Below, piece after piece: positions 44,023 to 53,193 of a DNA stretch of 64,000 nucleotides. Position numbers and translations under genes: made by a program. Every line of letters starts with the position of its first letter. Within the stretch, counting starts at the first letter, position 1. The DNA is from an uncultured Oscillospiraceae bacterium (GTDB lineage: Bacteria; Bacillota; Clostridia; Oscillospirales; Oscillospiraceae). Location of the stretch: NCBI GenBank assembly GCA_944382965.1, contig CALWOA010000057.1:1-64000 (forward strand). Direction: 5' to 3'. The notes under the pieces were generated by a model. It made no database searches and was not told the origin of the DNA. It was given only the letters and a program-made list of their open reading frames with translations.

Positions 44023-44448
44023 TTAACGAGAACGCTTGCGTATTTTAGGATGTTTTCTTCTCTCAGCAGGTTTCATTCCCAGAATCCCTGCGCTCCCACT
44101 CCCGGCCAGAATCAGTGCAGCCGTTACGCCCACAGCTTCATACTGTCCGCCAAAAAACAAAGCGGTTAATGACAGTAATATTCCGAAATAGACGAAGCCT
44201 GAAAGTAAGCACACCAATAGCCTCTGACGTTTTGTTTTTTGGAATGATAACATTGCGCCAAGAAAAGATGACAACAAAAGAACGACCATTATTCCATATC
44301 CGATTTTTTCCCACGGAAGCTTTTCCGTATCCACCATCCACGCCAGGATTGTGCAGGACAGCATTGTTACGATCATGCTCAAAGTTACCCCCTGCGCAAT
44401 TCCGCCTGGAATTGTTAATGCTCTTCCTGTTGGTTTTTTGTTATACAC
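44023..44448 (-). CDS. Small four-helix membrane protein (TIGR04086-like)
   Basis: 141 residues with four predicted membrane helices (about 17-37, 49-66, 78-97, 103-124) and a strongly basic C-terminus. Size and topology recall the TIGR04086 family of Firmicutes, which has no known function; the match is from memory of the pattern and tentative. It stands alone between a terminator and the AT-rich gap. Confidence 0.65.
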   Translation of the reverse strand: MYNKKPTGRALTIPGGIAQGVTLSMIVTMLSCTILAWMVDTEKLPWEKIGYGIMVVLLLSSFLGAMLSFQKTKRQRLLVCLLSGFVYFGILLSLTALFFGGQYEAVGVTAALILAGSGSAGILGMKPAERRKHPKIRKRSR

Positions 44449-44480
44449 TTTCCATCTCCCCTTTCGCTACAGACTATTCC

Positions 44481-44526
44481 CACTAAAATAAAAAAAGAAC
44501 CCGGACAAGCAAATTGCTCGTCCGGG
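44481..44526 (-). terminator. Terminator after the coiled-coil gene
   Basis: Minus-strand CCCGGACGAGCA / TGCTTGTCCGGG stem with one mismatch, followed by TTCTTTTTTTATTTT. Confidence 0.88.
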
Positions 44527-44537
44527 CAGAAATATTT

Positions 44538-45047
44538 TCAAACCTCAATATCTACGTTAGCAGTTTTGCGCTGTTCCTGTGCTTCGGTTACGCTGCGAAA
44601 TTTCATGCGCGTATCTCGCACTTCCGCCAGTGCTTTGGAAATAGCCTCTTCCGTTTCACGCAGAGATTCATCCATATAGTCATTACCTGCTTTACGCAGC
44701 TGGTTGATCCGGTTCTGGGTTTGTCCAACCAGTTCCTCACTGCGCTTTTTGGCTTCTGCATAGATCGCCTCTTTTGTGAGCATTTGGTTGGCTTTTTCCT
44801 GAGCTTCCCGCAAGATTCCCTCAGCTTCCCGGCGGGCTTGGCTGATCAACTCATTTCTGGATTCTACGATGGTACGGGACTGCTTCAGTTCACTGGGCAG
44901 CTGCGCAATGATCTCATCCAGCATATCCAGAACCCGGTCCCGCTCCAGAATGCATTTATCAGAAGCCAGCGGCATGGAACGGGCATCCTGCACCATATCG
45001 TACAATGCGCCAATAATGTCTTCCGTATTACGCTCACTCATGTTCAT
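44538..45047 (-). CDS. Coiled-coil protein downstream of coaD
   Basis: 169 residues, almost entirely charged alpha-helix and coiled coil (Arg/Glu/Ala-rich, about 50-150), resembling DivIVA-like or ATP-synthase-stalk-like helices. Homologues beside coaD are usually unnamed or loosely called ATPase; no ATP site is present. The ATG at 45045-45047 overlaps the coaD stop (ATGA), supporting this start over a second ATG two codons in. Confidence 0.72.
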   Translation of the reverse strand: MNMSERNTEDIIGALYDMVQDARSMPLASDKCILERDRVLDMLDEIIAQLPSELKQSRTIVESRNELISQARREAEGILREAQEKANQMLTKEAIYAEAKKRSEELVGQTQNRINQLRKAGNDYMDESLRETEEAISKALAEVRDTRMKFRSVTEAQEQRKTANVDIEV

Positions 45048-45550
45048 TTTCCTCCTTGAATGGTATGTTTCCTCTGTTCTATTCTTTCCTGAAAATCCGG
45101 AATAATTTCACTGGGCAAAAAGTCTGACAAATCTACACCGTAGGAACCAAGCTCTTTGACGGTACTGGAACTGAGATACATATACCGGCTTTCAGCAGTC
45201 AAAAACATGGTGTCCAAATCCGGATTGATTTTATGATTAATCAGCGCCATCTGAAACTCATTTTCAAAATCAGATCCTGCACGCAGGCCTTTCACAATGA
45301 CGCAGCTTCCTCGGCGCTTCGCATATTCCGCCAGCAATTCATTGGAACCATCTACTTCCACGTTGGGAAGATCCTGTGTGACTCTGCGTATCAGGTTTAC
45401 CCGTTCATCCAGCGTAAACATCGGGTTCTTTCCTGCATTCACCATGACGCACACGATCAGCTTGTCAAATATATTTGCAGAACGCCGGATAATATTCAGG
45501 TGTCCGCTGGTAACCGGATCAAAGCTACCCGGATAAATTGCAATTTTCAT
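45044..45550 (-). CDS. coaD: Phosphopantetheine adenylyltransferase
   Basis: 168 residues. Fourth step of coenzyme A synthesis (4'-phosphopantetheine + ATP to dephospho-CoA). The nucleotidyltransferase motif GSFDPVTSGHLNI and the ISSTxxRE-like segment YLSSSTVKEL are present. Lies between rsmD and the coiled-coil gene, the usual Firmicute order. Confidence 0.96.
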   Translation of the reverse strand: MKIAIYPGSFDPVTSGHLNIIRRSANIFDKLIVCVMVNAGKNPMFTLDERVNLIRRVTQDLPNVEVDGSNELLAEYAKRRGSCVIVKGLRAGSDFENEFQMALINHKINPDLDTMFLTAESRYMYLSSSTVKELGSYGVDLSDFLPSEIIPDFQERIEQRKHTIQGGK

Positions 45551-45565
45551 AGTTTCTCACACTTT

Positions 45566-46108
45566 TTACATCTTGCGATAAAGCGCAAGCAGTGTCTTTC
45601 CGTATTTATAGTCCCTGGAACGGGTATAACCGTCAAACTCCATAGGAAGCTCTTTACCCAGGGGACGCTCTGTGACTATTATACCATCGGATTGCAAAAT
45701 GTCAATTTCGGTTATGCGTTTTAATGCGGTTTCCAAAAAATCTTCTCCATAAGGCGGGTCCAGGAAGATAATGTTATATTGATCAGGGCAGCGGTTCAAA
45801 TAGTCAAGGTAATCGCTGCGGACTACTCTCCCCTCCCCTTCCAGCTTTGTTCTGCGCAAGTTCTCCCGAATTAGCTTGCAGGCATCTTCTCTGGCATCCA
45901 CAAATACGGCGTGTCTGGCACCTCTGCTCAGAGCCTCAATTCCCAGCTGTCCAGTTCCGCCAAATAGATCCAGCACATCGGCACCCGGAATGTCAAAGTT
46001 CAGAATACTAAACAAAGCTTCCTTAACCCGATCCGCGGTTGGGCGCGTTAGCATTCCATCTGGGGTTTTGAGCGCAACGCCTCTGGCTTTTCCTGTAATT
46101 ACACGCAT
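45566..46108 (-). CDS. rsmD: 16S rRNA (guanine966-N2)-methyltransferase
   Basis: 180 residues. SAM-dependent methyltransferase with the SAM-binding DLFGGTGQLGIEAL loop and the catalytic DPPYGE (N6/N2 amino-methylase type) motif. Starts two bases after the uvrC stop. Confidence 0.95.
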   Translation of the reverse strand: MRVITGKARGVALKTPDGMLTRPTADRVKEALFSILNFDIPGADVLDLFGGTGQLGIEALSRGARHAVFVDAREDACKLIRENLRRTKLEGEGRVVRSDYLDYLNRCPDQYNIIFLDPPYGEDFLETALKRITEIDILQSDGIIVTERPLGKELPMEFDGYTRSRDYKYGKTLLALYRKM

Positions 46109-46110
46109 AG

Positions 46111-47931
46111 CTATACTTCCTTTGTTTCGTGAAAATGATGGTACACAGCAGCCGCTGCATCTTTGGGAAGAATGCGTTCCAATTCCGGAAGTGTGGCCTG
46201 CCCAATAGCAGTCAAGGACTTAAACTGCCGCAGAAGCTCCTGTTTCCGTTTTGGCCCAATTCCCGCAATTTCATCCAACTCCGAATAACGCAGCCGTTTA
46301 CTGCGTAACTGTCGATGATAGGTGATGGCAAAGCGGTGTGTTTCTTCCTGAATGTTGCCAATGAGCGAAAAAATGGCTTGATTATTGTCAATCCGGATTT
46401 CCTTTCCTTCTGGCGTCACCAGTGCTCTTGTACGGTGTCGATCGTCCTTTACCATTCCATATACCGGAAACTGCAAATCCAACTCCTGTAATGCCGCGAC
46501 AGCGGTTTTTGCGTGATTCACACCACCATCAATCAGCAGCAGATCGGGCGCTTCACTGAATCCTTTGTCTCCGGCTTTCAGATGTGCAAAACGGCGTTTT
46601 ACAACCTGATGCATAGACGCGTAGTCATCTTGATTGGATAGCCCTTCCAACTTAAATCGTTTATAATCACTTTTTCTCGGTCTGCCATCCGTAAAAACTA
46701 CCATACTCGCTACAATATCTGTCCCGGAAATATTGGATATATCGAAGGACTCGATACGGCCCGGTGGCTCCATAGCCAGCATTTTTCCCAGCAATGCCAA
46801 TGTCGCGTTTACTCGTTCTTCCTTACCTGTAACCCGCTGGGCTTCTTCAAACGCATTCTTGCAGGCCAGTTCTATCAGACGCATGTTGTCCCCACGCTGA
46901 GGAACGTGCAGTTTTGGACGCCGTCCAAACTGTTGTTCCAACAACTGTGCAAATAACTCCCCGTCTTCTATCTCAAACGGCAATAAGATACGCTTGGGGG
47001 CCAGTCCCCTGCTTAAGTAGAACTGCTTCAGCAAGCTGGAAACAGCCTCCGTTTTCTCGTCCGGTCTTGGAAAAACTTCGTATTCCTTATCCAACAGATT
47101 TCCACCCGAGAAATGGAGAACGGCAAAACATGCTTTTGCCTCTGTTTCACCATAGCCAATCACATCCGTATCCGCCAAAGTACCAGCCGTCACCAGTTGC
47201 TTTTGTCCAAGATTCTCAACGGCATTGAGCCGGTCACGAAGATTGGCAGCCAGTTCAAATTCCAAATTGTCTGCCGCAGACAACATTTGCTGGCGGATCT
47301 GTTCCGCTACCGTTTTATAGTTTCCTTGCAGAAGCTGCTTTGCCTGCAGCATGGCCTCTCGGTATTCCGCACAGCTTTTATTTGATTGACACCAGCCGGC
47401 GCATTGATTCATGTGGTAATTCAAGCATGGGCGATCTTTTCCAATGTCTCTGGGGAATTGCTTGCTGCATCCTGGAAGCTTTAAGGTCAATCGAATGGCT
47501 TCCATAACACCGTGCGTTACGCTCCGGCCGCCGAATGGTCCATAATAGTCAGCTCCATCGTCCGCAAGCTTACTGACAATGCTGATTGTGGGATAAATAT
47601 CTTTCATATTAAGTCTCAGATAGGGGTAGCCTTTGTCATCTTTCAACAGAATATTATACTTGGGCATATATCGCTTGATCAAAGAGCATTCCAAAACCAG
47701 AGCTTCAAACTCGCTGGCAGCCACAATTACATCAAAATGGTGAATCTTACTCACCATAATTCTGGTTTTGGGACTGTGGGAGGCTGTATCCTGAAAATAC
47801 TGACTCACCCGGTTTTTCAATTTTTTTGCTTTGCCCACATAGATAACAGTATCCGTCTTATCCCGCATGATATACACACCTGGTGCATAGGGCAAAGAAA
47901 GGGCTTTTTCCTTCAGTTCATCAAATGTCAT
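46111..47931 (-). CDS. uvrC: Excinuclease ABC subunit C
   Basis: 606 residues. Makes both incisions around the lesion. GIY-YIG nuclease domain at the N-terminus (PGVYIM, VIYVGKAKKL), UVR motif (about 210-245), RNase-H-like nuclease (SFDISNISG) and C-terminal helix-hairpin-helices (IAGIGPKRKQ). The ATG at 47929-47931 follows GGGGGTG; the frame is open 15 codons further. The HPr terminator ends right at its SD, so how it is transcribed is not obvious. Confidence 0.97.
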   Translation of the reverse strand: MTFDELKEKALSLPYAPGVYIMRDKTDTVIYVGKAKKLKNRVSQYFQDTASHSPKTRIMVSKIHHFDVIVAASEFEALVLECSLIKRYMPKYNILLKDDKGYPYLRLNMKDIYPTISIVSKLADDGADYYGPFGGRSVTHGVMEAIRLTLKLPGCSKQFPRDIGKDRPCLNYHMNQCAGWCQSNKSCAEYREAMLQAKQLLQGNYKTVAEQIRQQMLSAADNLEFELAANLRDRLNAVENLGQKQLVTAGTLADTDVIGYGETEAKACFAVLHFSGGNLLDKEYEVFPRPDEKTEAVSSLLKQFYLSRGLAPKRILLPFEIEDGELFAQLLEQQFGRRPKLHVPQRGDNMRLIELACKNAFEEAQRVTGKEERVNATLALLGKMLAMEPPGRIESFDISNISGTDIVASMVVFTDGRPRKSDYKRFKLEGLSNQDDYASMHQVVKRRFAHLKAGDKGFSEAPDLLLIDGGVNHAKTAVAALQELDLQFPVYGMVKDDRHRTRALVTPEGKEIRIDNNQAIFSLIGNIQEETHRFAITYHRQLRSKRLRYSELDEIAGIGPKRKQELLRQFKSLTAIGQATLPELERILPKDAAAAVYHHFHETKEV

Positions 47932-47942
47932 TTGGCACCCCC

Positions 47943-47985
47943 TAAAAAGCACCGCCTCAATGCGGATAGTCAGCATTGAGGCGGT
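47943..47985 (-). terminator. HPr gene terminator, abutting the uvrC SD
   Basis: Minus-strand ACCGCCTCAATGC / GCATTGAGGCGGT stem (47973-47985 with 47951-47963), followed by GCTTTTTAGG; the T-run touches the uvrC ribosome binding site. Confidence 0.85.
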
Positions 47986-48001
47986 TAAGTAAAGCAGGTT
48001 T

Positions 48002-48262
48002 TTAATAAACGTCCCGCTGGAGCAGAGTGTCCAGTGCGTTCACAGCAGCCTCAGCGTCAGGGCCAATAGCGCTCAGCGTCACCGTGGAACCGGTCACAAT
48101 TCCCAGAGACATGATGCCCAGCAGACTCTTTGCATTCATCTTACGGCTGGCAGATTCCAGCCAGATGCTGCTCTCGAATTCGTTGGCTTTCTGCACGAAA
48201 TAGGTTGCCTGTTTGTTGTGCAGGCCGGACTCGCAACGAACAACGACTTCTTTGTTGAACAT
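48002..48262 (-). CDS. HPr-family phosphocarrier protein, variant active site
   Basis: 86 residues. His15 (SGLH) and regulatory Ser46 (AKSLLG) are at the exact HPr positions. The residues after His15 are Asn-Lys-Gln instead of Ala-Arg-Pro, so the loop that docks Enzyme I differs. It may be a true PTS carrier of an unusual group or a Crh-like regulator acting through Ser46. No PTS genes are nearby. The ATG at 48260-48262 with AAGGAG at eight bases is better than a GTG three codons upstream. Confidence 0.88.
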   Translation of the reverse strand: MFNKEVVVRCESGLHNKQATYFVQKANEFESSIWLESASRKMNAKSLLGIMSLGIVTGSTVTLSAIGPDAEAAVNALDTLLQRDVY

Positions 48263-48281
48263 AGTACACACTCCTTCTCGT

Positions 48282-48301
48282 TACTCCTGAGTAGGAGCAA
48301 C
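48282..48301 (-). promoter_or_regulatory. Leader hairpin of the HPr gene
   Basis: CTCCT and AGGAG flank GAGT in the leader. One arm could instead pair with the AAGGAG Shine-Dalgarno about 20 bases downstream, so a switch in translation is possible but unproven. Confidence 0.3.
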
Positions 48302-48313
48302 GCATCTACGTAT

Positions 48314-48341
48314 ATGATAGCATTTTTACTGAAAAAGTCAA
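48314..48341 (-). promoter_or_regulatory. SigA-type promoter of the HPr gene
   Basis: Minus-strand TTGACT (48336-48341), 16-base spacer, TATCAT (48314-48319). Confidence 0.65.
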
Positions 48342-48431
48342 CTCATTTTCGTCCTGTTTTCACAACGAGTCCTTTCGGATCTTGTCCTTTCTTGTCGAAA
48401 ACTCCATTGCGTTTCTATTCCTGGACTGGAT

Positions 48432-50810
48432 CTACGCAAATTCCGCAATGGTGACACCGTCTTCACCTTCGCCGTACATACCCAGACGGAACTTCTTTAC
48501 AAATTTGTTTCGCTTCAAGGCCTGATGCACCGCCGCACGTAAGGTACCGGTGCCTTTCCCGTGAATGATCCGAACCTGAGGCAAATTGCTACGCATTGCT
48601 TCATCCAGATATCGTTCCAATACACAGATAGCCTCAACAGCATCCATGCCTCGCAAATCCACTTCTGTAGGCATGGCGTTCATCTTCATCTCTCGTCCGG
48701 AATGTTTCGGGTGTCCACCCTTTGCCTGATAAGGATCTTCATGCTCCAGCAAGTAAATTTCATCAGCTTTGGCGGATAACTTTAAAATGCCAGCCTGGAG
48801 CTGATAGGTTCCATCTTTATTAATGGCAATGACACTAGCCTTTGTCCCAAGCTTCAGAAGTTCAACCGTATCGCCCACCAAAATACCTCTGCTGGGTTTC
48901 GGGCGCTCTTTCTGCGGCTGCGACCCACGAAGCTTTTCTTCTGCCTCATTGAGGTTTCTACGCAATTGGGCTTGCCGCTGATTCATTCCGGTGGTGTCAG
49001 CACTGTCAGCAAGCTGCTTACGCAAGGCTTTTAGTTCTTCCGAAGCCTGATTAGCGGCTGTTCTGGCATCATCAATGATAGACTGCGCTTCCCGGCGAGC
49101 AGCTTCCATAGCCTTTTCCCGCTCTTTTCGAAGTTCTGCATGATACCGTTCACTTTGCTGCTTGATTTCTTCAGTTTCCTGACGAAGGCGTTCTGCTTCC
49201 TGACGCGCAGATTCCATCTGCTGACGCTGCTGCTCCAGCTGGGACAGCACATCTTCAAAATCCTTGTCGCTTTTATCTACCAGATCGTCGGCTTCTTTTA
49301 AAATATCCTCTGACAGACCCAGTTTCCGGGAAATCGCAAAAGCGTTGGATTTTCCAGGAATACCGATGAGCAGGCGGTACGTCGGACGCAGTGTCTCCAC
49401 ATCAAATTCGCAGGATGCGTTAATGACTCCTTTAGTACGCATAGCGTAAAGCTTCAGTTCGGCATAGTGGGTGGTTGCTACTACCCGGCTTCCCATCTTC
49501 CGGCAGAACTCAATGATTGCCGTTGCCAGTGCAGCACCTTCAGCCGGGTCCGTACCGGCACCCAATTCATCAAACAATACCAAAGTACGGTCATCGCACT
49601 GATCCACTACATCCACGATGGTGCGCATGTGGCTGGAAAAGGTTGATAAGCTCTGGGCAATGGACTGTTCGTCACCAATGTCCGCAAGGATAGCATCAAA
49701 TGTAGAAAGTTCGCTGCCATCCCCTGCCGGCACATGCAGGCCGCATTCTGCCATCAGGGTCAGCAAACCAATGGTTTTTAGCGTAACTGTCTTGCCGCCG
49801 GTATTGGGGCCAGTGATAATCATGCTGTCAAAGTCTTTGCCCAGTCTGACCGAAATGGGAACCACTGTCTTAGCATCGATCAGAGGGTGTCTGGCTTTTC
49901 GCAGTTCTACCCTCCCCTTGTCATTCATCAGGGGTGCCCAGGCGTTCATCCGGTAGGCCAGCTTTGCTTTGGCGAAGATTACATCCAACTGTACCAGCAT
50001 TTGATAGTTTAATGTAATGGATTCCCGATATCCGGCAACCTCAGCTGACAGCTCAGAAAGAATTCTCTCAATTTCTTTCTTTTCTTTCAGTTCCAGTTCC
50101 CGCAACGCATTGTTGGCATTTACTGCAGACATCGGCTCTACAAAGTAGGTTGAACCTGTCGCAGAGACGTCGTGGACTAATCCAGGTACATCATTTTTGC
50201 ACTCGCTCTTTACTGGAACCACATATCGCCCCTGGCGGATCGTGATAATGGGTTCCCGCAGGAATTTAGAATATGCGGGCGAAGAGATCACCTTTTGAAG
50301 ACTGTCCCGAATTTTGGCGGATTGAATTCGCATGTGACGGCGGATATCTGCAAGTGCCGGAGAGGCATTGTCCGCAATTTCCTCTTCCGACAGTATCGCA
50401 CCAAAGATTTTATCTTCCAGATATTTATTTGGACTCAAACTGCGGAACAGGCTGTCCAAAACTGTTGCAGGATCGTCTTCAGAAACGTATCCTTTTACGG
50501 TTCTGGTACAGCGCAGAATACCAGCAATGCGCAGCAGTTCCTTCGGATGTAAACTGCCGCCCCGTTCTGCCCGCTCCAAAGAAGCGGACATATCTGTCAC
50601 ATCACCAAAGACGGGATTTCCCTTTTGGGTGCAGAGGTTAGATGCGGCGGTGGTTTGCTGAAGCAGAAGCTCCACCTCTTCTAAGTCGGAAGTGGGATAC
50701 AGCCGAAGGCAGGCTTCTTTACCGCCAATACTCCCGGCACACTCCGCAAGAAGCTGCAAAACCTGGTCCAGCTCCAGCTTTGCGAGGGATTTATTATATA
50801 ATTCTGACAT
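48432..50810 (-). CDS. mutS2: Endonuclease MutS2
   Basis: 792 residues. MutS-type core and clamp without the mismatch-recognition domain, ATPase with GPNTGGKTVTLKT and FDELGAGTDP, a long coiled coil (about 515-610) and a C-terminal Smr nuclease domain (VDLRGMDA, HGKGTG). MutS2 is linked to suppression of recombination and to rescue of collided ribosomes. AGGAG precedes the ATG; it follows recO by 24 bases. Confidence 0.96.
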   Translation of the reverse strand: MSELYNKSLAKLELDQVLQLLAECAGSIGGKEACLRLYPTSDLEEVELLLQQTTAASNLCTQKGNPVFGDVTDMSASLERAERGGSLHPKELLRIAGILRCTRTVKGYVSEDDPATVLDSLFRSLSPNKYLEDKIFGAILSEEEIADNASPALADIRRHMRIQSAKIRDSLQKVISSPAYSKFLREPIITIRQGRYVVPVKSECKNDVPGLVHDVSATGSTYFVEPMSAVNANNALRELELKEKKEIERILSELSAEVAGYRESITLNYQMLVQLDVIFAKAKLAYRMNAWAPLMNDKGRVELRKARHPLIDAKTVVPISVRLGKDFDSMIITGPNTGGKTVTLKTIGLLTLMAECGLHVPAGDGSELSTFDAILADIGDEQSIAQSLSTFSSHMRTIVDVVDQCDDRTLVLFDELGAGTDPAEGAALATAIIEFCRKMGSRVVATTHYAELKLYAMRTKGVINASCEFDVETLRPTYRLLIGIPGKSNAFAISRKLGLSEDILKEADDLVDKSDKDFEDVLSQLEQQRQQMESARQEAERLRQETEEIKQQSERYHAELRKEREKAMEAARREAQSIIDDARTAANQASEELKALRKQLADSADTTGMNQRQAQLRRNLNEAEEKLRGSQPQKERPKPSRGILVGDTVELLKLGTKASVIAINKDGTYQLQAGILKLSAKADEIYLLEHEDPYQAKGGHPKHSGREMKMNAMPTEVDLRGMDAVEAICVLERYLDEAMRSNLPQVRIIHGKGTGTLRAAVHQALKRNKFVKKFRLGMYGEGEDGVTIAEFA

Positions 50811-50834
50811 GTAATTCTCCTATTGCATTTGAAA

Positions 50835-51581
50835 CTAGCGAATATGTAGCGATTTATAGAACTCCAGAGCCGAAAAACCACGCTCCAGCTGTGTGCAAAG
50901 GTAGGCTTCTGTTAATGCAGAAAGCGACTTCAGCGCCTCCTTCCCCAATCGAAACGAAAACAGTCGTTTTGGATCACACAGACAGATATAACGCATAGAT
51001 TCTAGTATGGTCGGCGACACAGGCATCCGGATTCCCGCTGACCCTGGACTGCGGCAATTCTCACACTCCAGGTGTCCTGCAGACAGATCAAAGCGCTCCG
51101 GATTCTGGCTTCCACAGACGTGGCAGCCAAACAAATCCGGTGTATATCCCGACAAGCAGGCACAGCGAAGTTCAAACACCGCTTTGACTTGATACTCCGG
51201 TAAATCCATGTTGGATAGTGCGTACAGACAGTTGAGCAGCAATGACTGTAACTCCGGATTGGGCAAATCTTCCTGAGACAATACCTCTGTCACCTGAGCA
51301 AAGTATGTTCCCAGAGACAATTTATTCAGGTCACGGCGAAGCGGCAGAAAGAGTTCCAGGCTTTGTGCTTCATTAATCGTATACTGTCCCCGATACTCAA
51401 ACAGCGTAAATTCCCCATAGGCCAGCAGCTGACAGGGAGCGATCAAAGGACTGTTTTTACGCCGCAATCCCCGGGCTTTCACCGTCAACTTGCCATGACC
51501 GCAGGTAAGCAATGTCAGCAAGGCATCCCGCTCATTGTAATCCGTCACCCGCAAGACGATGCCTTGAGTCGTCAGATACAT
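50835..51581 (-). CDS. recO: DNA repair protein RecO
   Basis: 248 residues. Loads RecA on SSB-coated DNA with RecR. An N-terminal OB-fold (VLRVTDYNERDAL) is followed by a helical C-terminal domain with a zinc module (CHVCG, CENC). Its SD (GGAGG) lies inside yqzL; the two frames overlap by 50 bases. Confidence 0.95.
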   Translation of the reverse strand: MYLTTQGIVLRVTDYNERDALLTLLTCGHGKLTVKARGLRRKNSPLIAPCQLLAYGEFTLFEYRGQYTINEAQSLELFLPLRRDLNKLSLGTYFAQVTEVLSQEDLPNPELQSLLLNCLYALSNMDLPEYQVKAVFELRCACLSGYTPDLFGCHVCGSQNPERFDLSAGHLECENCRSPGSAGIRMPVSPTILESMRYICLCDPKRLFSFRLGKEALKSLSALTEAYLCTQLERGFSALEFYKSLHIR

Positions 51582-51675
51582 GGTTTTCCTCCGATTTCAG
51601 CTGTTTGCTGTACATCAGATACGCTTCCGGCGCACCTGTTTCCAGAAATAATTGCCAATACTCGCAAGCGTTCAT
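51532..51675 (-). CDS. yqzL: YqzL-like small protein between era and recO
   Basis: 47 residues starting MNACEYWQLFLETG and continuing with APEAYLMYSKQL. B. subtilis has a 47-residue YqzL at exactly this place with the same W-x-x-F-x-x-T-G-x-x-x-x-Y-L pattern. GAGGAGG sits six bases before the ATG at 51673-51675. The last 16 codons overlap recO in another frame. Function unknown. Confidence 0.75.
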   Translation of the reverse strand: MNACEYWQLFLETGAPEAYLMYSKQLKSEENHVSDDSRHRLAGDGLQ

Positions 51676-51776
51676 ACCAATTCCTCCTCATATCCTATAC
51701 AGTGACGATACACATACCGCAACCGTACCCATGATATGGATAGTATGGACAAAAACAGGCGTGATATCGTTGGTAA

Positions 51777-52664
51777 TTATTCTCTATACCCAAAGTTACG
51801 TACAAGGAAATCACTGTCACGCCAGTTTTCCTTTACCTTCACCCAAGTTGTCAAATACACCTTGGTACCCATAAACTTTTCACAGTCTGCACGGGCCATG
51901 GAAGAGATTTTTTTCAGCATAGCGCCCTGCTTTCCAATGATAATTCCTTTGTGGCTTGCCTTCTCGCAGTAAATGGTGGCATCGATATCGATAATTCCAT
52001 TGTCTCGTTCGGAAAAGGTGGTAATTTCTACTGCTGTGCCGTGAGGAACTTCCCGTTCCAGGCACCACAGAAGCTTTTCCCGAATAATTTCTGCCATAAC
52101 CTGCCGCTCCGGCTGATCGGTGGTAACATCATCCGGGAACAGGAATGGACTTTCCACAGTGTATTTTTCACATTCCTTTAGGAGATCATCTACACCATCT
52201 CCATTTTTTGCGCAAATGGGGATGATGGCATCAAACACTCCAGTCTGGGAGTACACGGCAATTACTTCCAGAAGCTTGTCTTTTTCCACTGTATCAATCT
52301 TGTTGATGGCCAGAATTGCCGGGCACTGAATATTCCGGAGCTTTTCAATCAGCGCTTCTTCCTGAACGCCAATAGACGCAATGGGTTCTACTACCAAAAT
52401 GGTAGCATCCACGTCAGAAATAGACTCCCGGACGGTGTTCACCATATAATCTCCCAGTTTGGTACGGGCTTTATGGTAGCCAGGGGTATCTACAAAGACA
52501 AATTGCAAATTATCACGGGTTACAATTCCGCAAATCCGATTACGGGTGGTTTGTGGCTTATTGGATACGATTGCAATTTTTTCTCCTACCAAATAATTGG
52601 TCAACGTAGATTTTCCCACATTGGGACGACCTGCGATGGTAATAATAGCAGTTTTGGTATTCAT
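51777..52664 (-). CDS. era: GTPase Era
   Basis: 295 residues. Binds 16S rRNA and helps 30S maturation. G domain with GRPNVGKSTL, DTPGYH and NKID, then a C-terminal KH RNA-binding domain (IIGKQGAMLKKI). Order ybeY-era-recO is conserved in Firmicutes. Confidence 0.97.
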   Translation of the reverse strand: MNTKTAIITIAGRPNVGKSTLTNYLVGEKIAIVSNKPQTTRNRICGIVTRDNLQFVFVDTPGYHKARTKLGDYMVNTVRESISDVDATILVVEPIASIGVQEEALIEKLRNIQCPAILAINKIDTVEKDKLLEVIAVYSQTGVFDAIIPICAKNGDGVDDLLKECEKYTVESPFLFPDDVTTDQPERQVMAEIIREKLLWCLEREVPHGTAVEITTFSERDNGIIDIDATIYCEKASHKGIIIGKQGAMLKKISSMARADCEKFMGTKVYLTTWVKVKENWRDSDFLVRNFGYRE

Positions 52665-52679
52665 ATTTGTCTCCTATGT

Positions 52680-53192
52680 TTATTGTGTGGATTCATCCCG
52701 GCACATACCAGGGATGGATGCGGCAATGGCCTCTTCTCTGGCGCGCATCTGCTTTTTCTGTTCTCCCTCGTCCAGATGATCATATCCAAGCAAATGCAGC
52801 ATGGAATGAATGGTCAGGTACCCCACTTCCCGGCGGGTAGAGTGGCCAAATTCCGCTGCCTGGGCAATGGCACGCTCTAGGCTGATACACATATCTCCCA
52901 AAGGAACCAGGCCGGTTTCCGGGTCCTGATACGCAGTCCAATCTGTTGGCGGATTGCCTGCGGTAAGTTGAAACATAGGAAAGCTCAGAACGTCCGTAGG
53001 CTTGTCAATATTGCGGCTTTCCCGGTTAATTACCTGGATTCCTGCATCATCTGTTACCAAAACATTAATTTCGCACGGAACGGTAATTCCCTCTGCCTTT
53101 AGTGTCTGCTGAATGCATTTGCGAATATTGGCTCGAATCGCAAATCTCTGCAGGCTCAACTGCTCAAACACCAAATTGATTCTATGTCTCAT
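52680..53192 (-). CDS. ybeY: Endoribonuclease YbeY
   Basis: 170 residues. Zinc-dependent RNase in 16S rRNA maturation and ribosome quality control. The three-His site HSMLHLLGYDH is intact. Starts one base after the phoH stop. Confidence 0.96.
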   Translation of the reverse strand: MRHRINLVFEQLSLQRFAIRANIRKCIQQTLKAEGITVPCEINVLVTDDAGIQVINRESRNIDKPTDVLSFPMFQLTAGNPPTDWTAYQDPETGLVPLGDMCISLERAIAQAAEFGHSTRREVGYLTIHSMLHLLGYDHLDEGEQKKQMRAREEAIAASIPGMCRDESTQ

Positions 53193-53193
53193 A

